Positions 20,773 through 28,229 of a stretch of DNA of 64,000 bases are shown one piece after another. Positions within the stretch are counted from its first letter, which is position 1; each line of letters starts with the position of its first letter. The notes below the pieces were generated by a model. The model searched no databases, was not told where the DNA came from, and saw nothing but the letters and a program-made list of their open reading frames with translations. The stretch is from assembly GCF_014201775.1 (NCBI RefSeq), contig NZ_JACHFG010000001.1, positions 240,541 through 304,540 of the forward strand. The letters are read 5' to 3'. Position numbers and translations under genes: made by a program. The DNA comes from Borreliella yangtzensis (GTDB lineage Bacteria; Spirochaetota; Spirochaetia; Borreliales; Borreliaceae).

Positions 20773-21222
20773 TTGGAAAAAGCTTTAAAATGGTTTTTAT
20801 GTTTAGTTTTATTGATGCCTTCTTTATCTTTTGCTGATCATTTTTATGATAAAGAAATTGTGATAAATGGCGTTAAGTTTTTTGTAAAAATAGCATCTAA
20901 TGAATTTGATAGAACAAAAGGATATATGGATACTAAAAAAGTTGAATATGGAAATGGAATGCTTTTTGTTTTTAAAAAAGAGCAATATTTATCTTTTTGG
21001 ATGGAAAATACACCTTTGATGCTTGAAATAGCTTATATTGATTCAAGTGGAATTATTAAAGAGATTTATGATTTAGAACCATACTCTAGGGCAAACGTTA
21101 ATTCTCTTTATAAAGCAAAATATGCTCTCGAGCTTCCAAGAGGCTCATTTTCTAAATTTAAAATAAAAATAGGTGATAAGGTGTCTTTTTGCTTTGCCAT
21201 TAATTCTTTATTAGTAGAATAA
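20773..21222 (+). CDS. DUF192-family exported protein
   Basis: 149 residues. Signal peptide MEKALKWFLCLVLLMPSLSFA with a good signal peptidase I site before Asp22. The mature part matches the DUF192 (COG1430) pattern: RTKGYMDTKK, GNGMLFVFK, FWMENTPLMLEIAYID, and ALELPRGSFSKFKIKIGDKV. The molecular function of the family is unknown. TTG start at 20773 with AAGG seven bases upstream. Likely operon with the two preceding genes; it converges on a lipoprotein gene 6 bases away. B31 counterpart BB0663. Confidence 0.8.
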   Translation: MEKALKWFLCLVLLMPSLSFADHFYDKEIVINGVKFFVKIASNEFDRTKGYMDTKKVEYGNGMLFVFKKEQYLSFWMENTPLMLEIAYIDSSGIIKEIYDLEPYSRANVNSLYKAKYALELPRGSFSKFKIKIGDKVSFCFAINSLLVE

Positions 21223-21228
21223 CTTTGA

Positions 21229-21912
21229 TTATTGGGCTTTAATTTCTTGAAGTTCTTCTTCGATTTGATCCTTTTTAACTTCATTTTTATCAGATCCTTT
21301 TGTTGTATTTATTTTTTCTTGTTTTAAATTCTGTTCGCTTGATACATTATTTGCATTGTTATTTACTTCATTATTATTAATGTTTTCGTTATTTGTTATT
21401 ATTTTTTTGAAAATAGTCATTGTTGAGGCGATTTCGTCAATTGCATCAAGCAAAAGTGTTTCACTTGCAAATTCTTCTGCTTTTACAATATATACCAAAG
21501 AATTAATTCCTCTTTCTGCGTTATGAATAATCTCCCATGATCCAAGTACTCTGTTGTTGTAGCTATCGCTCATAAGGGATTCAGATATTTCTTTAATTTT
21601 TTGTGTATTTACATCAAATACTTTGACAATTCCAAATATTTCTCTTATTTTTGAATTTTTATATGAGTTTAGTCTTGATCTAATGATTATTTCTTCTCGT
21701 TCATTATTGTTTATGTCTTTAAATGCTACAAAGTCATTATCTGAGTCTATTTTATATTCAATTTTGTTTTTATCTAAAAATTTTTTAATTCTCTTATCAT
21801 ACTGTATATTCTTATGGTTGCAAGAAATGAGTGTAAAAATGATAATAATCATGCTATGAGATAATGCATTAATATTCATTATTTTTGGAATTAACATTGT
21901 ATTATTTGACAT
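21229..21912 (-). CDS. Putative lipoprotein of unknown function
   Basis: Signal sequence ending in FTLISC gives a plausible spirochetal lipobox (Cys31 from this start). The mature part has a compact domain, then an Asn-rich, Lys/Glu-rich C-terminal tail that looks disordered. The start is uncertain: ATG at 21912, 21897 or 21879 are all in frame and none has a Shine-Dalgarno sequence. I favour 21912 because a TATAAT (21924-21919 on this strand) places the transcript start at or next to that ATG, implying a leaderless message. The 5' end faces the divergent glycosyltransferase-like gene. B31 counterpart BB0664. Confidence 0.65.
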   Translation of the reverse strand: MSNNTMLIPKIMNINALSHSMIIIIFTLISCNHKNIQYDKRIKKFLDKNKIEYKIDSDNDFVAFKDINNNEREEIIIRSRLNSYKNSKIREIFGIVKVFDVNTQKIKEISESLMSDSYNNRVLGSWEIIHNAERGINSLVYIVKAEEFASETLLLDAIDEIASTMTIFKKIITNNENINNNEVNNNANNVSSEQNLKQEKINTTKGSDKNEVKKDQIEEELQEIKAQ

Positions 21913-21954
21913 ATGATTATTATAATTTAATTGTGAGGATTTTAAAAGTAATTT

Positions 21955-22914
21955 ATGCGTCTTCAAGGTATTGACTATTCATATACTGTTATTCAATCTA
22001 AGAATAATTATTCACAAAAATCTTCTTTTGGGATTTCTTTTGTAATATTAAACAGAGGAACAAAAATTTTTAGAGAAGATTTATTTGAATTTTTATCAAA
22101 TTTTGACTTTATAAGAGAAATAATTTCAATTGAAAAACAGAGCAATAGGAGTTCTTTACAGTTTATTTCAGAAAGTTATGGTAAGTTAAAATTTATTTTA
22201 CTTTCTGATGACTTAAATTCTGGGGAAAAGGTTAATTTGGCAATGAAAGAATCCAGCTGTGATTTTGTTTTTGTTTTGCAAAGTGATATGTACTTGTTAA
22301 ATCCTTTTTGGATTCCAAATATATTTAATGAAATAGTAAAAAAAAATGTTCTTCTTGTTGGGGGAGAATTTTTCGATAAAGAAGAGGAAATGATACCCTC
22401 AATTTTTCTACCCAGTATAGATAAACAGCAAAAGTTTAAGGTAATTTTAGTAAATTCTGAGAAAGACTATGAAAAAACTTTGATTACCATGGATTATTGT
22501 GGACTTTATTCTAAAGAAAAATTTTTACAGTTAGGGGGTTTTGACGGAAGAATTCAAAATGAATATTTTCAAAGAATAGATTTTGGACTAAGAGCTGTTT
22601 ATTTTGGGGAACATATTTATATTTATAGAAAGTTAAGAATTCAGTATACCGCATCAAATTCACCAGAAAATTTAACCAAAAATAAAAGTTTTTTGATTTT
22701 TTTGCTTAAGAACTATGTCCCAATTTTTGTTGGAAATGGCGTTGTTTTTTCTTTTTTGAGGTTTTGTAAAGTTTGTTTAAAATACAAGATTAATCCTTTT
22801 CTCTTTCAAAAAGAATTTAAGGAAATAAAAGGTGAGATCACTAAAAATAGCTTGAGATTCAAAGGAGACTTAAAGAGTGCCATTGAGCTTTGGGAAAATA
22901 ATATTATTGATTAA
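21955..22914 (+). CDS. Glycosyltransferase-like protein (GT2/GT-A outline)
   Basis: 319 residues, no signal peptide or clear membrane helix. A GT-A-type fold is suggested by SCDFVFVLQSDMYLLNPFWIPNI (the usual DxD region reads QSD) and by a GLYSKEKFLQLGGFDGRIQ acceptor-side segment followed by NEYFQRIDFGLRA, the ED-type base region of GT2 enzymes. The canonical DxD is weak, so activity is uncertain. ATG at 21955, with a GAGG unusually far upstream. It overlaps the amidase gene by 38 nt, hinting at an envelope role. B31 counterpart BB0665. Confidence 0.65.
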   Translation: MRLQGIDYSYTVIQSKNNYSQKSSFGISFVILNRGTKIFREDLFEFLSNFDFIREIISIEKQSNRSSLQFISESYGKLKFILLSDDLNSGEKVNLAMKESSCDFVFVLQSDMYLLNPFWIPNIFNEIVKKNVLLVGGEFFDKEEEMIPSIFLPSIDKQQKFKVILVNSEKDYEKTLITMDYCGLYSKEKFLQLGGFDGRIQNEYFQRIDFGLRAVYFGEHIYIYRKLRIQYTASNSPENLTKNKSFLIFLLKNYVPIFVGNGVVFSFLRFCKVCLKYKINPFLFQKEFKEIKGEITKNSLRFKGDLKSAIELWENNIID

Positions 22915-23905
22915 TTTAGTTTTGTTTTCATATTTGAACTTATATTCCAAGACGCTTGATTATTTAAATATTCTTGATTTTTTTGATACTAATGTTTTTA
23001 AGTTCGATTTTAATATCGAAAATGATGTTTTTACAATTGAAAATGATAAGGGGTATTTAAAGTTTAGAGTAGGTTTTGAATATGCGCTTACATCTTCTGG
23101 TTATTATATGTTTGTAGATCCAATTGTTGACATTCGTGGAGAAATTTTAATAAGCCAAAAGGTATTAAAACAGATTGAAAATTATTTTAGTTCTCTTAAA
23201 GATTATAATAAACCCAGAATTACTTCAATAATCATTGATCCTGGGCATGGTGGACACGATGCTGGCGCAGTTGTTACTTTAAGGATAAATGGTTACGATG
23301 TTGTGCTTCAAGAAAAAGATTTTGCATTGACCTATTCTATATATTTATCTAAAATTTTAAGCAATTATTTTGTAAATAAAAATATTTTGTTAACCCGTGT
23401 AAATGATGTTTTTTTAACCTTGAAAGAGCGATCGGAATTTGCGAATGCAATAAAGCCAAATTTTCCGAATAATGTTATCTTTTTGTCTATACACGCTAAT
23501 GATGCCCCAAATAATGAGGCGAGGGGAGTTGAGTTTTGGTATCTTCCCAAGGATTCAAAAAGAGAGGTTATTAAAGATTTTAAGGGATATGATATTAAAG
23601 GTAATAGATACTTAAGTGAGCTTAATGATATACTAGATATTAAGTATAAATATGAATCAAAAAGATTGGCTGAAATTTTGTATAAAGTATTTAAAAATGA
23701 GTTAATTGAAACCAATATTAGACCGATTAGAGAAGAGCAATGGTTTGTAATAAAAAATAGCAGCATGCCTGCCGTATTGATTGAAATGGGGTTTTTGTCC
23801 AATATTTTAGATGCTAAATTAATTTTGGATTATAATTATATGAGCAAGTTTAATATCCTAATACTTAAATCTTTGATGGAATTTATAAATTTTTATGAAA
23901 AATAA
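22877..23905 (+). CDS. N-acetylmuramoyl-L-alanine amidase (Amidase_3)
   Basis: Zinc enzyme cleaving the bond between MurNAc and the stem peptide, probably in the periplasm. N-terminal hydrophobic signal (about 7-22), an N-terminal beta domain, then the AmiC-type catalytic domain. Zinc ligands are His124 (DPGHGGHDAG), Glu146 and His206 (SIHAND), and the catalytic Glu303 is in VLIEMGFLSN. GTG start at 22877, nine bases after AGGAG, inside the preceding gene (38 nt overlap). It overlaps the GerMN gene by 11 nt. Role in daughter-cell separation is inferred. B31 counterpart BB0666. Confidence 0.92.
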   Translation: MPLSFGKIILLINLVLFSYLNLYSKTLDYLNILDFFDTNVFKFDFNIENDVFTIENDKGYLKFRVGFEYALTSSGYYMFVDPIVDIRGEILISQKVLKQIENYFSSLKDYNKPRITSIIIDPGHGGHDAGAVVTLRINGYDVVLQEKDFALTYSIYLSKILSNYFVNKNILLTRVNDVFLTLKERSEFANAIKPNFPNNVIFLSIHANDAPNNEARGVEFWYLPKDSKREVIKDFKGYDIKGNRYLSELNDILDIKYKYESKRLAEILYKVFKNELIETNIRPIREEQWFVIKNSSMPAVLIEMGFLSNILDAKLILDYNYMSKFNILILKSLMEFINFYEK

Positions 23906-24440
23906 TATTTCAGATATATTTTTTAAATATAATGTAGTGATTTATAAATTTTTAAATTCTAAAAAAGAGCATACGGTTAGAGTGCTTTTAGGAGCCTTGG
24001 CAGCAAGTTTTTTGTTTTCTATTTGTACGATTTTTTTAAATTATGGCAATCTTTTTTCAAAAAAGGTTTTTTATTTTCACACTAGCAAGGGTTTTGTTGC
24101 TAATTTAAGGTATTTGAAAGATGAAAAAGATTTGAAAGATAATTTAGATCTTTTAGTAAAAGATTTTCTATTAGGAAGCAACGAGGGGTTTTCTTTTGGA
24201 TTTTTATTAAGCGATGCAAGATTTTTATATTCTTTTTTAAAAAATAGGATTTATTACATAAATCTTTCAAGGGAGTTTTATGATTCTTTTAATAGCGGTG
24301 ATTATAATGAGTCTTATGAATCTTTTGATGTTAAGGTTAATCTGTTTGCTATGTCTTTAGTAAAGACGATACGCTTTAATTATCCTGGCAAGTTAAAAAG
24401 GCTTGTTATTCTTGTTGAAGGGTGTATGTTGAAGGAGTAG
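23895..24440 (+). CDS. GerMN-domain-like membrane protein
   Basis: 181 residues. One membrane helix (about 29-50) anchors an outside domain. That domain reads like a GerMN (Germane) module: LDLLVKDFLLGSNEG, then YYINLSREFYDSF, and a C-terminal SLVKTIRFNYPGKLKRLVILVEG. GerMN domains occur in cell-wall-associated proteins of spore formers and in other bacteria beside amidases. The gene overlaps the amidase by 11 nt, so a shared peptidoglycan function is plausible. The ATG has no obvious ribosome binding site and may depend on coupling. B31 counterpart BB0667. Confidence 0.65.
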   Translation: MKNNISDIFFKYNVVIYKFLNSKKEHTVRVLLGALAASFLFSICTIFLNYGNLFSKKVFYFHTSKGFVANLRYLKDEKDLKDNLDLLVKDFLLGSNEGFSFGFLLSDARFLYSFLKNRIYYINLSREFYDSFNSGDYNESYESFDVKVNLFAMSLVKTIRFNYPGKLKRLVILVEGCMLKE

Positions 24441-24466
24441 AGCTGATAAATTTATTTTTACTAATA

Positions 24467-24496
24467 ATGACAATTAAAAAACGAAAATTTTATAAA
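24467..24496 (+). promoter_or_regulatory. Candidate sigma-70 promoter of flaA operon
   Basis: ATGACA (24467-24472), 18 bp spacer, TATAAA (24491-24496). The flaA operon of B. burgdorferi is reported to be sigma-70-driven, unlike sigma-28 flagellin genes in enteric bacteria. Start mapping would be needed to confirm. Confidence 0.5.
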
Positions 24497-24525
24497 AGAT
24501 TTATATATGTAAGGAGTTGGTTTAC

Positions 24526-25551
24526 ATGAAGAGGAAAGTGAAAAGCATTTTATTTTTTTTATTATCCACTGCTCTTTTTGCTCAAGAGACTGATGGATTG
24601 GCGGAAGGCTCTAAAAGGGCAGAGCCTGGAGAATTAGTTTTAGATTTTGCCGAACTTGCAAGAGACCCGAGTTCAACTAAACTTGATCTTACAAATTATG
24701 TTGATTATGTATATTCTGGTGCTTCTGGTATTGTTAAGCCGGAAGATATGGTTGTGGATCTTGGAATAAATAATTGGAGTGTTTTGCTTACTCCTTCTGC
24801 AAGGTTGCAGGCTTACGTTAAAAATTCAGTTGTTGCACCTGCTGTTGTTAAGAGTGATTCAAAAAGGTATGCAGGCGATACTATCTTGGGAGTAAGGGTC
24901 TTATTTCCAACTTATTCTCAATCATCTGCTATGATTATGCCGCCCTTTAAAATTCCTTTTTATTCAGGGGAAAGTGGGAATCAATTTTTAGGCAAAGGTC
25001 TTGTTGACAACATTAAAACCATGAAAGAAATTAAAGTATCAGTATATAGTTTAGGCTATGAGATAGATCTTGAGGTGTTATTTGAAGATATGAATGGTAT
25101 GGAGTATGCTTATTCTATGGGAACTTTAAAGTTTAAAGGGTGGGCTGATTTAATTTGGTCAAATCCTAACTATATTCCTAATATATCATCTAGAATAATT
25201 AAAGATGATGTCCCAAATTATCCACTTGCTTCAAGTAAAATGAGATTTAAGGCTTTTAGAGTTTCAAAATCACATAGTTCAAAAGAACAAAATTTTATCT
25301 TTTATGTGAAAGATTTGAGAGTTCTTTATGATAAGTTGAATGTTTCAATAGATTCTGATATTGATAGTGAGTCTGTATTTAAAGTTTATGAGACTAGTGG
25401 GACTGAATCCCTTCGTAAATTAAAGGCACATGAAACTTTTAAAAGAGTTTTAAAGCTTAGGGAAAAAATTTCTATGCCTGAAGGTTCTTTTCAAAACTTT
25501 ATAGAAAAGGTTGAGAGTGAAAAGCCTAAAGAATCATCCCCAAAACAGTAG
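24526..25551 (+). CDS. flaA: Periplasmic flagellar filament outer layer protein FlaA
   Basis: Minor sheath protein of the spirochetal periplasmic flagellum, 341 residues. N-terminal signal peptide KRKVKSILFFLLSTALFA, cleaved before QETDG or nearby, so export is Sec-dependent, unlike FlaB. The mature sequence (GELVLDFAELARDPSSTKLD, NNWSVLLTPSARL) matches Borrelia FlaA closely from memory. ATG at 24526, nine bases after AAGGAG; the in-frame TTG at 24517 abuts that site. First gene of the flaA-cheA2-cheW3-cheX-cheY3 operon, separated from cheA2 by a strong hairpin. B31 counterpart BB0668. Confidence 0.97.
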   Translation: MKRKVKSILFFLLSTALFAQETDGLAEGSKRAEPGELVLDFAELARDPSSTKLDLTNYVDYVYSGASGIVKPEDMVVDLGINNWSVLLTPSARLQAYVKNSVVAPAVVKSDSKRYAGDTILGVRVLFPTYSQSSAMIMPPFKIPFYSGESGNQFLGKGLVDNIKTMKEIKVSVYSLGYEIDLEVLFEDMNGMEYAYSMGTLKFKGWADLIWSNPNYIPNISSRIIKDDVPNYPLASSKMRFKAFRVSKSHSSKEQNFIFYVKDLRVLYDKLNVSIDSDIDSESVFKVYETSGTESLRKLKAHETFKRVLKLREKISMPEGSFQNFIEKVESEKPKESSPKQ

Positions 25552-25561
25552 GCTTGAATTA

Positions 25562-25598
25562 ATATATAAAGCTGACCTTTTGGGTTAGCTTTATATAT
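25562..25598 (+). terminator. Intercistronic hairpin between flaA and cheA2
   Basis: A 16 bp stem (25562-25577 with 25583-25598, one G-U pair) and a 5 nt loop lie 10 bases after the flaA stop. No T run follows, and cheA2 starts 29 bases later. It may be a partial attenuator or an RNA-processing/stability element that keeps flaA mRNA above che mRNA. Confidence 0.6.
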
Positions 25599-25627
25599 AT
25601 AAGATATTTAATAGGAAATAGAATAGT

Positions 25628-28222
25628 ATGGAAGTATTAGATTTGGAAAATGAAGAGCTTTTAGGGGTTTTTTTTGAAGAGGCTCAAAATCTTGTAGATA
25701 TCCTTGAAGAGAATATTATGTCATTAGAGGATGATCCTAATAATTCTGATACTATTGATGAAATATTCAGGGCAGCTCATACTTTAAAGGGAAGTTCTGC
25801 TTCTCTTGATATGATGGAGCTATCTGATTTTACCCATATTGTTGAAGATGTTTTTGATGCTATTAGAGATGATAAGATAAATATAAACAATGATCTTGTT
25901 GATCTGCTTTTAAATTCATTGGATGTTATTAAGGAAATGCTTGCGCTTCGTCTTGATGGCAAGGTTTATTTGAATGATATAAGTGATCTTAAAAGCAAAT
26001 TAAAGCAATTTTTAGTGATTGATACTCAAGTTTTTATGAATGAAATTGACGAAAATTCAAACAAAGGCAATTTTTGTCTTTCGAAATCAGATCTTGAGGA
26101 GATAAGGGAAAGTTTAGGTATTGGGCAAAAGGTTTTAAAGATCAGTGTTATTTTTAATGTAAATAGTGGTTCTGAAGTTGAAAATGGTGGATTGAAAATA
26201 TTTAATGTTTTAAAAAATTTAGGGTCTGTTCTACATACAATTCCTAAGTATGAACAAATCATAAAAGATAAATTTTTAACAAGAGTAGATTACTATCTTA
26301 TATCTTCAGATATAGAGGGCGTGAAGAAAAGCTTAGACCCTTCAAGTATAATTGCAAGTTATTTGGTTGATGAATTTAATGTAGAAGAAGAATTAAAAAA
26401 TCTTATAGGTAAATGTGTTAAAGATATTGATTTGAATTTCAATTCTATTTTGAATAATAGTTTTGATTTTACAGATAATGAGATTTCTGATTTATTGCTT
26501 GAGATTGAAAATCGAAAATTATTTAAAGTTAAATTGTATTTTGTAAAAAACAATCCTATGGCTACGATTAGTGGGTTTCAAATGCTTAAGGCATTAAAAA
26601 GTCTTGGGAATATTTTTAAGTCTCTCCCAGATTCCAGTGAATTATTAGCAGATAAGTTTTTTGATTTTGTTATATATTACTTAATATCAGATGTCAGTGC
26701 AGATACTATCGCTAAAAAGATTAATTTACCAGATGTTGTTAGTCATTTTGAAATTGAAAATGTTAATTTAGAATCTTTAAAAAGTTTAAATTTAAAAGAA
26801 AACGATGAAGTGTCTCTTAGAGCAAATAAAAGTATTAAAAAAAACAATCCGATTAATGTTAATTTAATTAGAATAGATAGTAAAAAAATAGATTACATAT
26901 TAAATCTTGTTAGTGAAGCAGTAATAAGCAAATCATCTTATAATCAAATAAATTCAGAGATGATTACATTATTTTATAATTTTAATTATTTTTATGATTA
27001 TCAAGAAAGTTTTCAGAGAAACTTTTTAATTGATTTAAAGCTAGTTTTTAAAGATGCAGGCCTAACATTAGAAGATGAAATTGAATCACATATCAATTCT
27101 TTAATGAGTTTTAAAATGGAAAAGTCTTTGAATGATATATCTGAATTGAGAAATTCTTTTTTTAGACTTCTTCAAAATTTTAAAATGACTTCTGGACGAT
27201 TGTCTAGGATAATTACAGATTTGCATGAGAGTGTTTTAAAGACTAGAATGTTGCCAATATCTAATATATTTTCAAGGTTTACAAGAGTTGTCAGAGACCT
27301 TTCAAAGAAATTGAATAAGATTGTAAATCTTGAAATGGAAGGAGAGGAAACTGAGCTTGATAAGTCTGTTATAGATGACCTAGTGGATCCTTTGATGCAT
27401 TGTGTTAGAAATTCAATGGATCATGGACTTGAAACAGTTGAAGAGAGAATTAAAAAGGGGAAGAGCAAAGCAGGTACTATAATTTTGCGTGCTAAGAATG
27501 AGGGCAATGTAATATCAATTGAGATTGAAGATGATGGGGTTGGTATAGATCCAAAGATTATTAAGCGCAAATTAATTGAAAAGGGAACAATAAAAGAAGA
27601 TGCAATTTACTCTGATTTTGAACTTATTAACTTAATTTTTGCTCCTGGATTTTCAACAGCAGGTCGAGTGACAGACCTTTCAGGTAGAGGTGTTGGCCTT
27701 GATGTTGTGAAAAAAAGCATTGAAAAGCTTAATGGAACTATTTTAGTAGAATCAGAAATTGGTCTTGGAACGATTTTTAAAATCAAACTACCACTGACAT
27801 TAGTGATTATACAAGGCCTTTTGGTAAAATCGGGGCCCGAGACTTATGTTATTCCTTTAAACAATGTTCTTGAAACTCATAGAATAACCGAGCATGATAT
27901 AAAATTGCTTGAAAATTATCATGAAGTTTATAATTTAAGAGACGAAATCATTTCTGTTCTTAGGCTTGATAAACTTTTTAATATAACAAGAGATGATTCA
28001 TTAATAGAGAAATTTTTAATAGTTGTTAATACTAACAATATAAAGACTGCAATTGTTGTAGATTCTATTCTTGGCGAAGAAGATTTTGTAGTAAAGCCTA
28101 TTAAGGATAAATTTTCATCAAGTGCGGGTGTGGTTGGAGCTACTACTCTGGGTAATGGTAAGGTTGTATTAATAATTGATGTTTTTAAACTTTTTGATTT
28201 AAAAAAGGATATTAAGGAGTGA
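25628..28222 (+). CDS. cheA2: Chemotaxis histidine kinase CheA2
   Basis: Central kinase controlling the periplasmic flagella, 864 residues. Domains in order: P1 Hpt with phosphorylated His51 in IFRAAHTLKGSS; two related P2-like modules (about 155-255 and 292-395); P3 dimerisation (about 435-540); P4 ATPase with N box CVRNSMDHGLE and GRGVGLDVVKKS; P5 CheW-like domain to the end. The duplicated P2-like region is unusual, since many CheA proteins have one. ATG with AGGAA upstream. Its stop overlaps the ribosome binding site of cheW3. CheA2 is the CheA essential for chemotaxis in B. burgdorferi. B31 counterpart BB0669. Confidence 0.97.
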   Translation: MEVLDLENEELLGVFFEEAQNLVDILEENIMSLEDDPNNSDTIDEIFRAAHTLKGSSASLDMMELSDFTHIVEDVFDAIRDDKININNDLVDLLLNSLDVIKEMLALRLDGKVYLNDISDLKSKLKQFLVIDTQVFMNEIDENSNKGNFCLSKSDLEEIRESLGIGQKVLKISVIFNVNSGSEVENGGLKIFNVLKNLGSVLHTIPKYEQIIKDKFLTRVDYYLISSDIEGVKKSLDPSSIIASYLVDEFNVEEELKNLIGKCVKDIDLNFNSILNNSFDFTDNEISDLLLEIENRKLFKVKLYFVKNNPMATISGFQMLKALKSLGNIFKSLPDSSELLADKFFDFVIYYLISDVSADTIAKKINLPDVVSHFEIENVNLESLKSLNLKENDEVSLRANKSIKKNNPINVNLIRIDSKKIDYILNLVSEAVISKSSYNQINSEMITLFYNFNYFYDYQESFQRNFLIDLKLVFKDAGLTLEDEIESHINSLMSFKMEKSLNDISELRNSFFRLLQNFKMTSGRLSRIITDLHESVLKTRMLPISNIFSRFTRVVRDLSKKLNKIVNLEMEGEETELDKSVIDDLVDPLMHCVRNSMDHGLETVEERIKKGKSKAGTIILRAKNEGNVISIEIEDDGVGIDPKIIKRKLIEKGTIKEDAIYSDFELINLIFAPGFSTAGRVTDLSGRGVGLDVVKKSIEKLNGTILVESEIGLGTIFKIKLPLTLVIIQGLLVKSGPETYVIPLNNVLETHRITEHDIKLLENYHEVYNLRDEIISVLRLDKLFNITRDDSLIEKFLIVVNTNNIKTAIVVDSILGEEDFVVKPIKDKFSSSAGVVGATTLGNGKVVLIIDVFKLFDLKKDIKE

Positions 28223-28229
28223 ATCTCTT

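Noticed and set aside
21906..21926. TTGACA and TATAAT as a promoter for the glycosyltransferase-like gene
   Set aside because: The spacer is only 9 bases, too short for sigma-70. The TATAAT-like sequence is better explained as the -10 of the opposite gene.
23365..23802. 145-codon frame antisense to the amidase gene
   Set aside because: Overlaps the catalytic domain of a well-supported gene and has no family resemblance or start signals.
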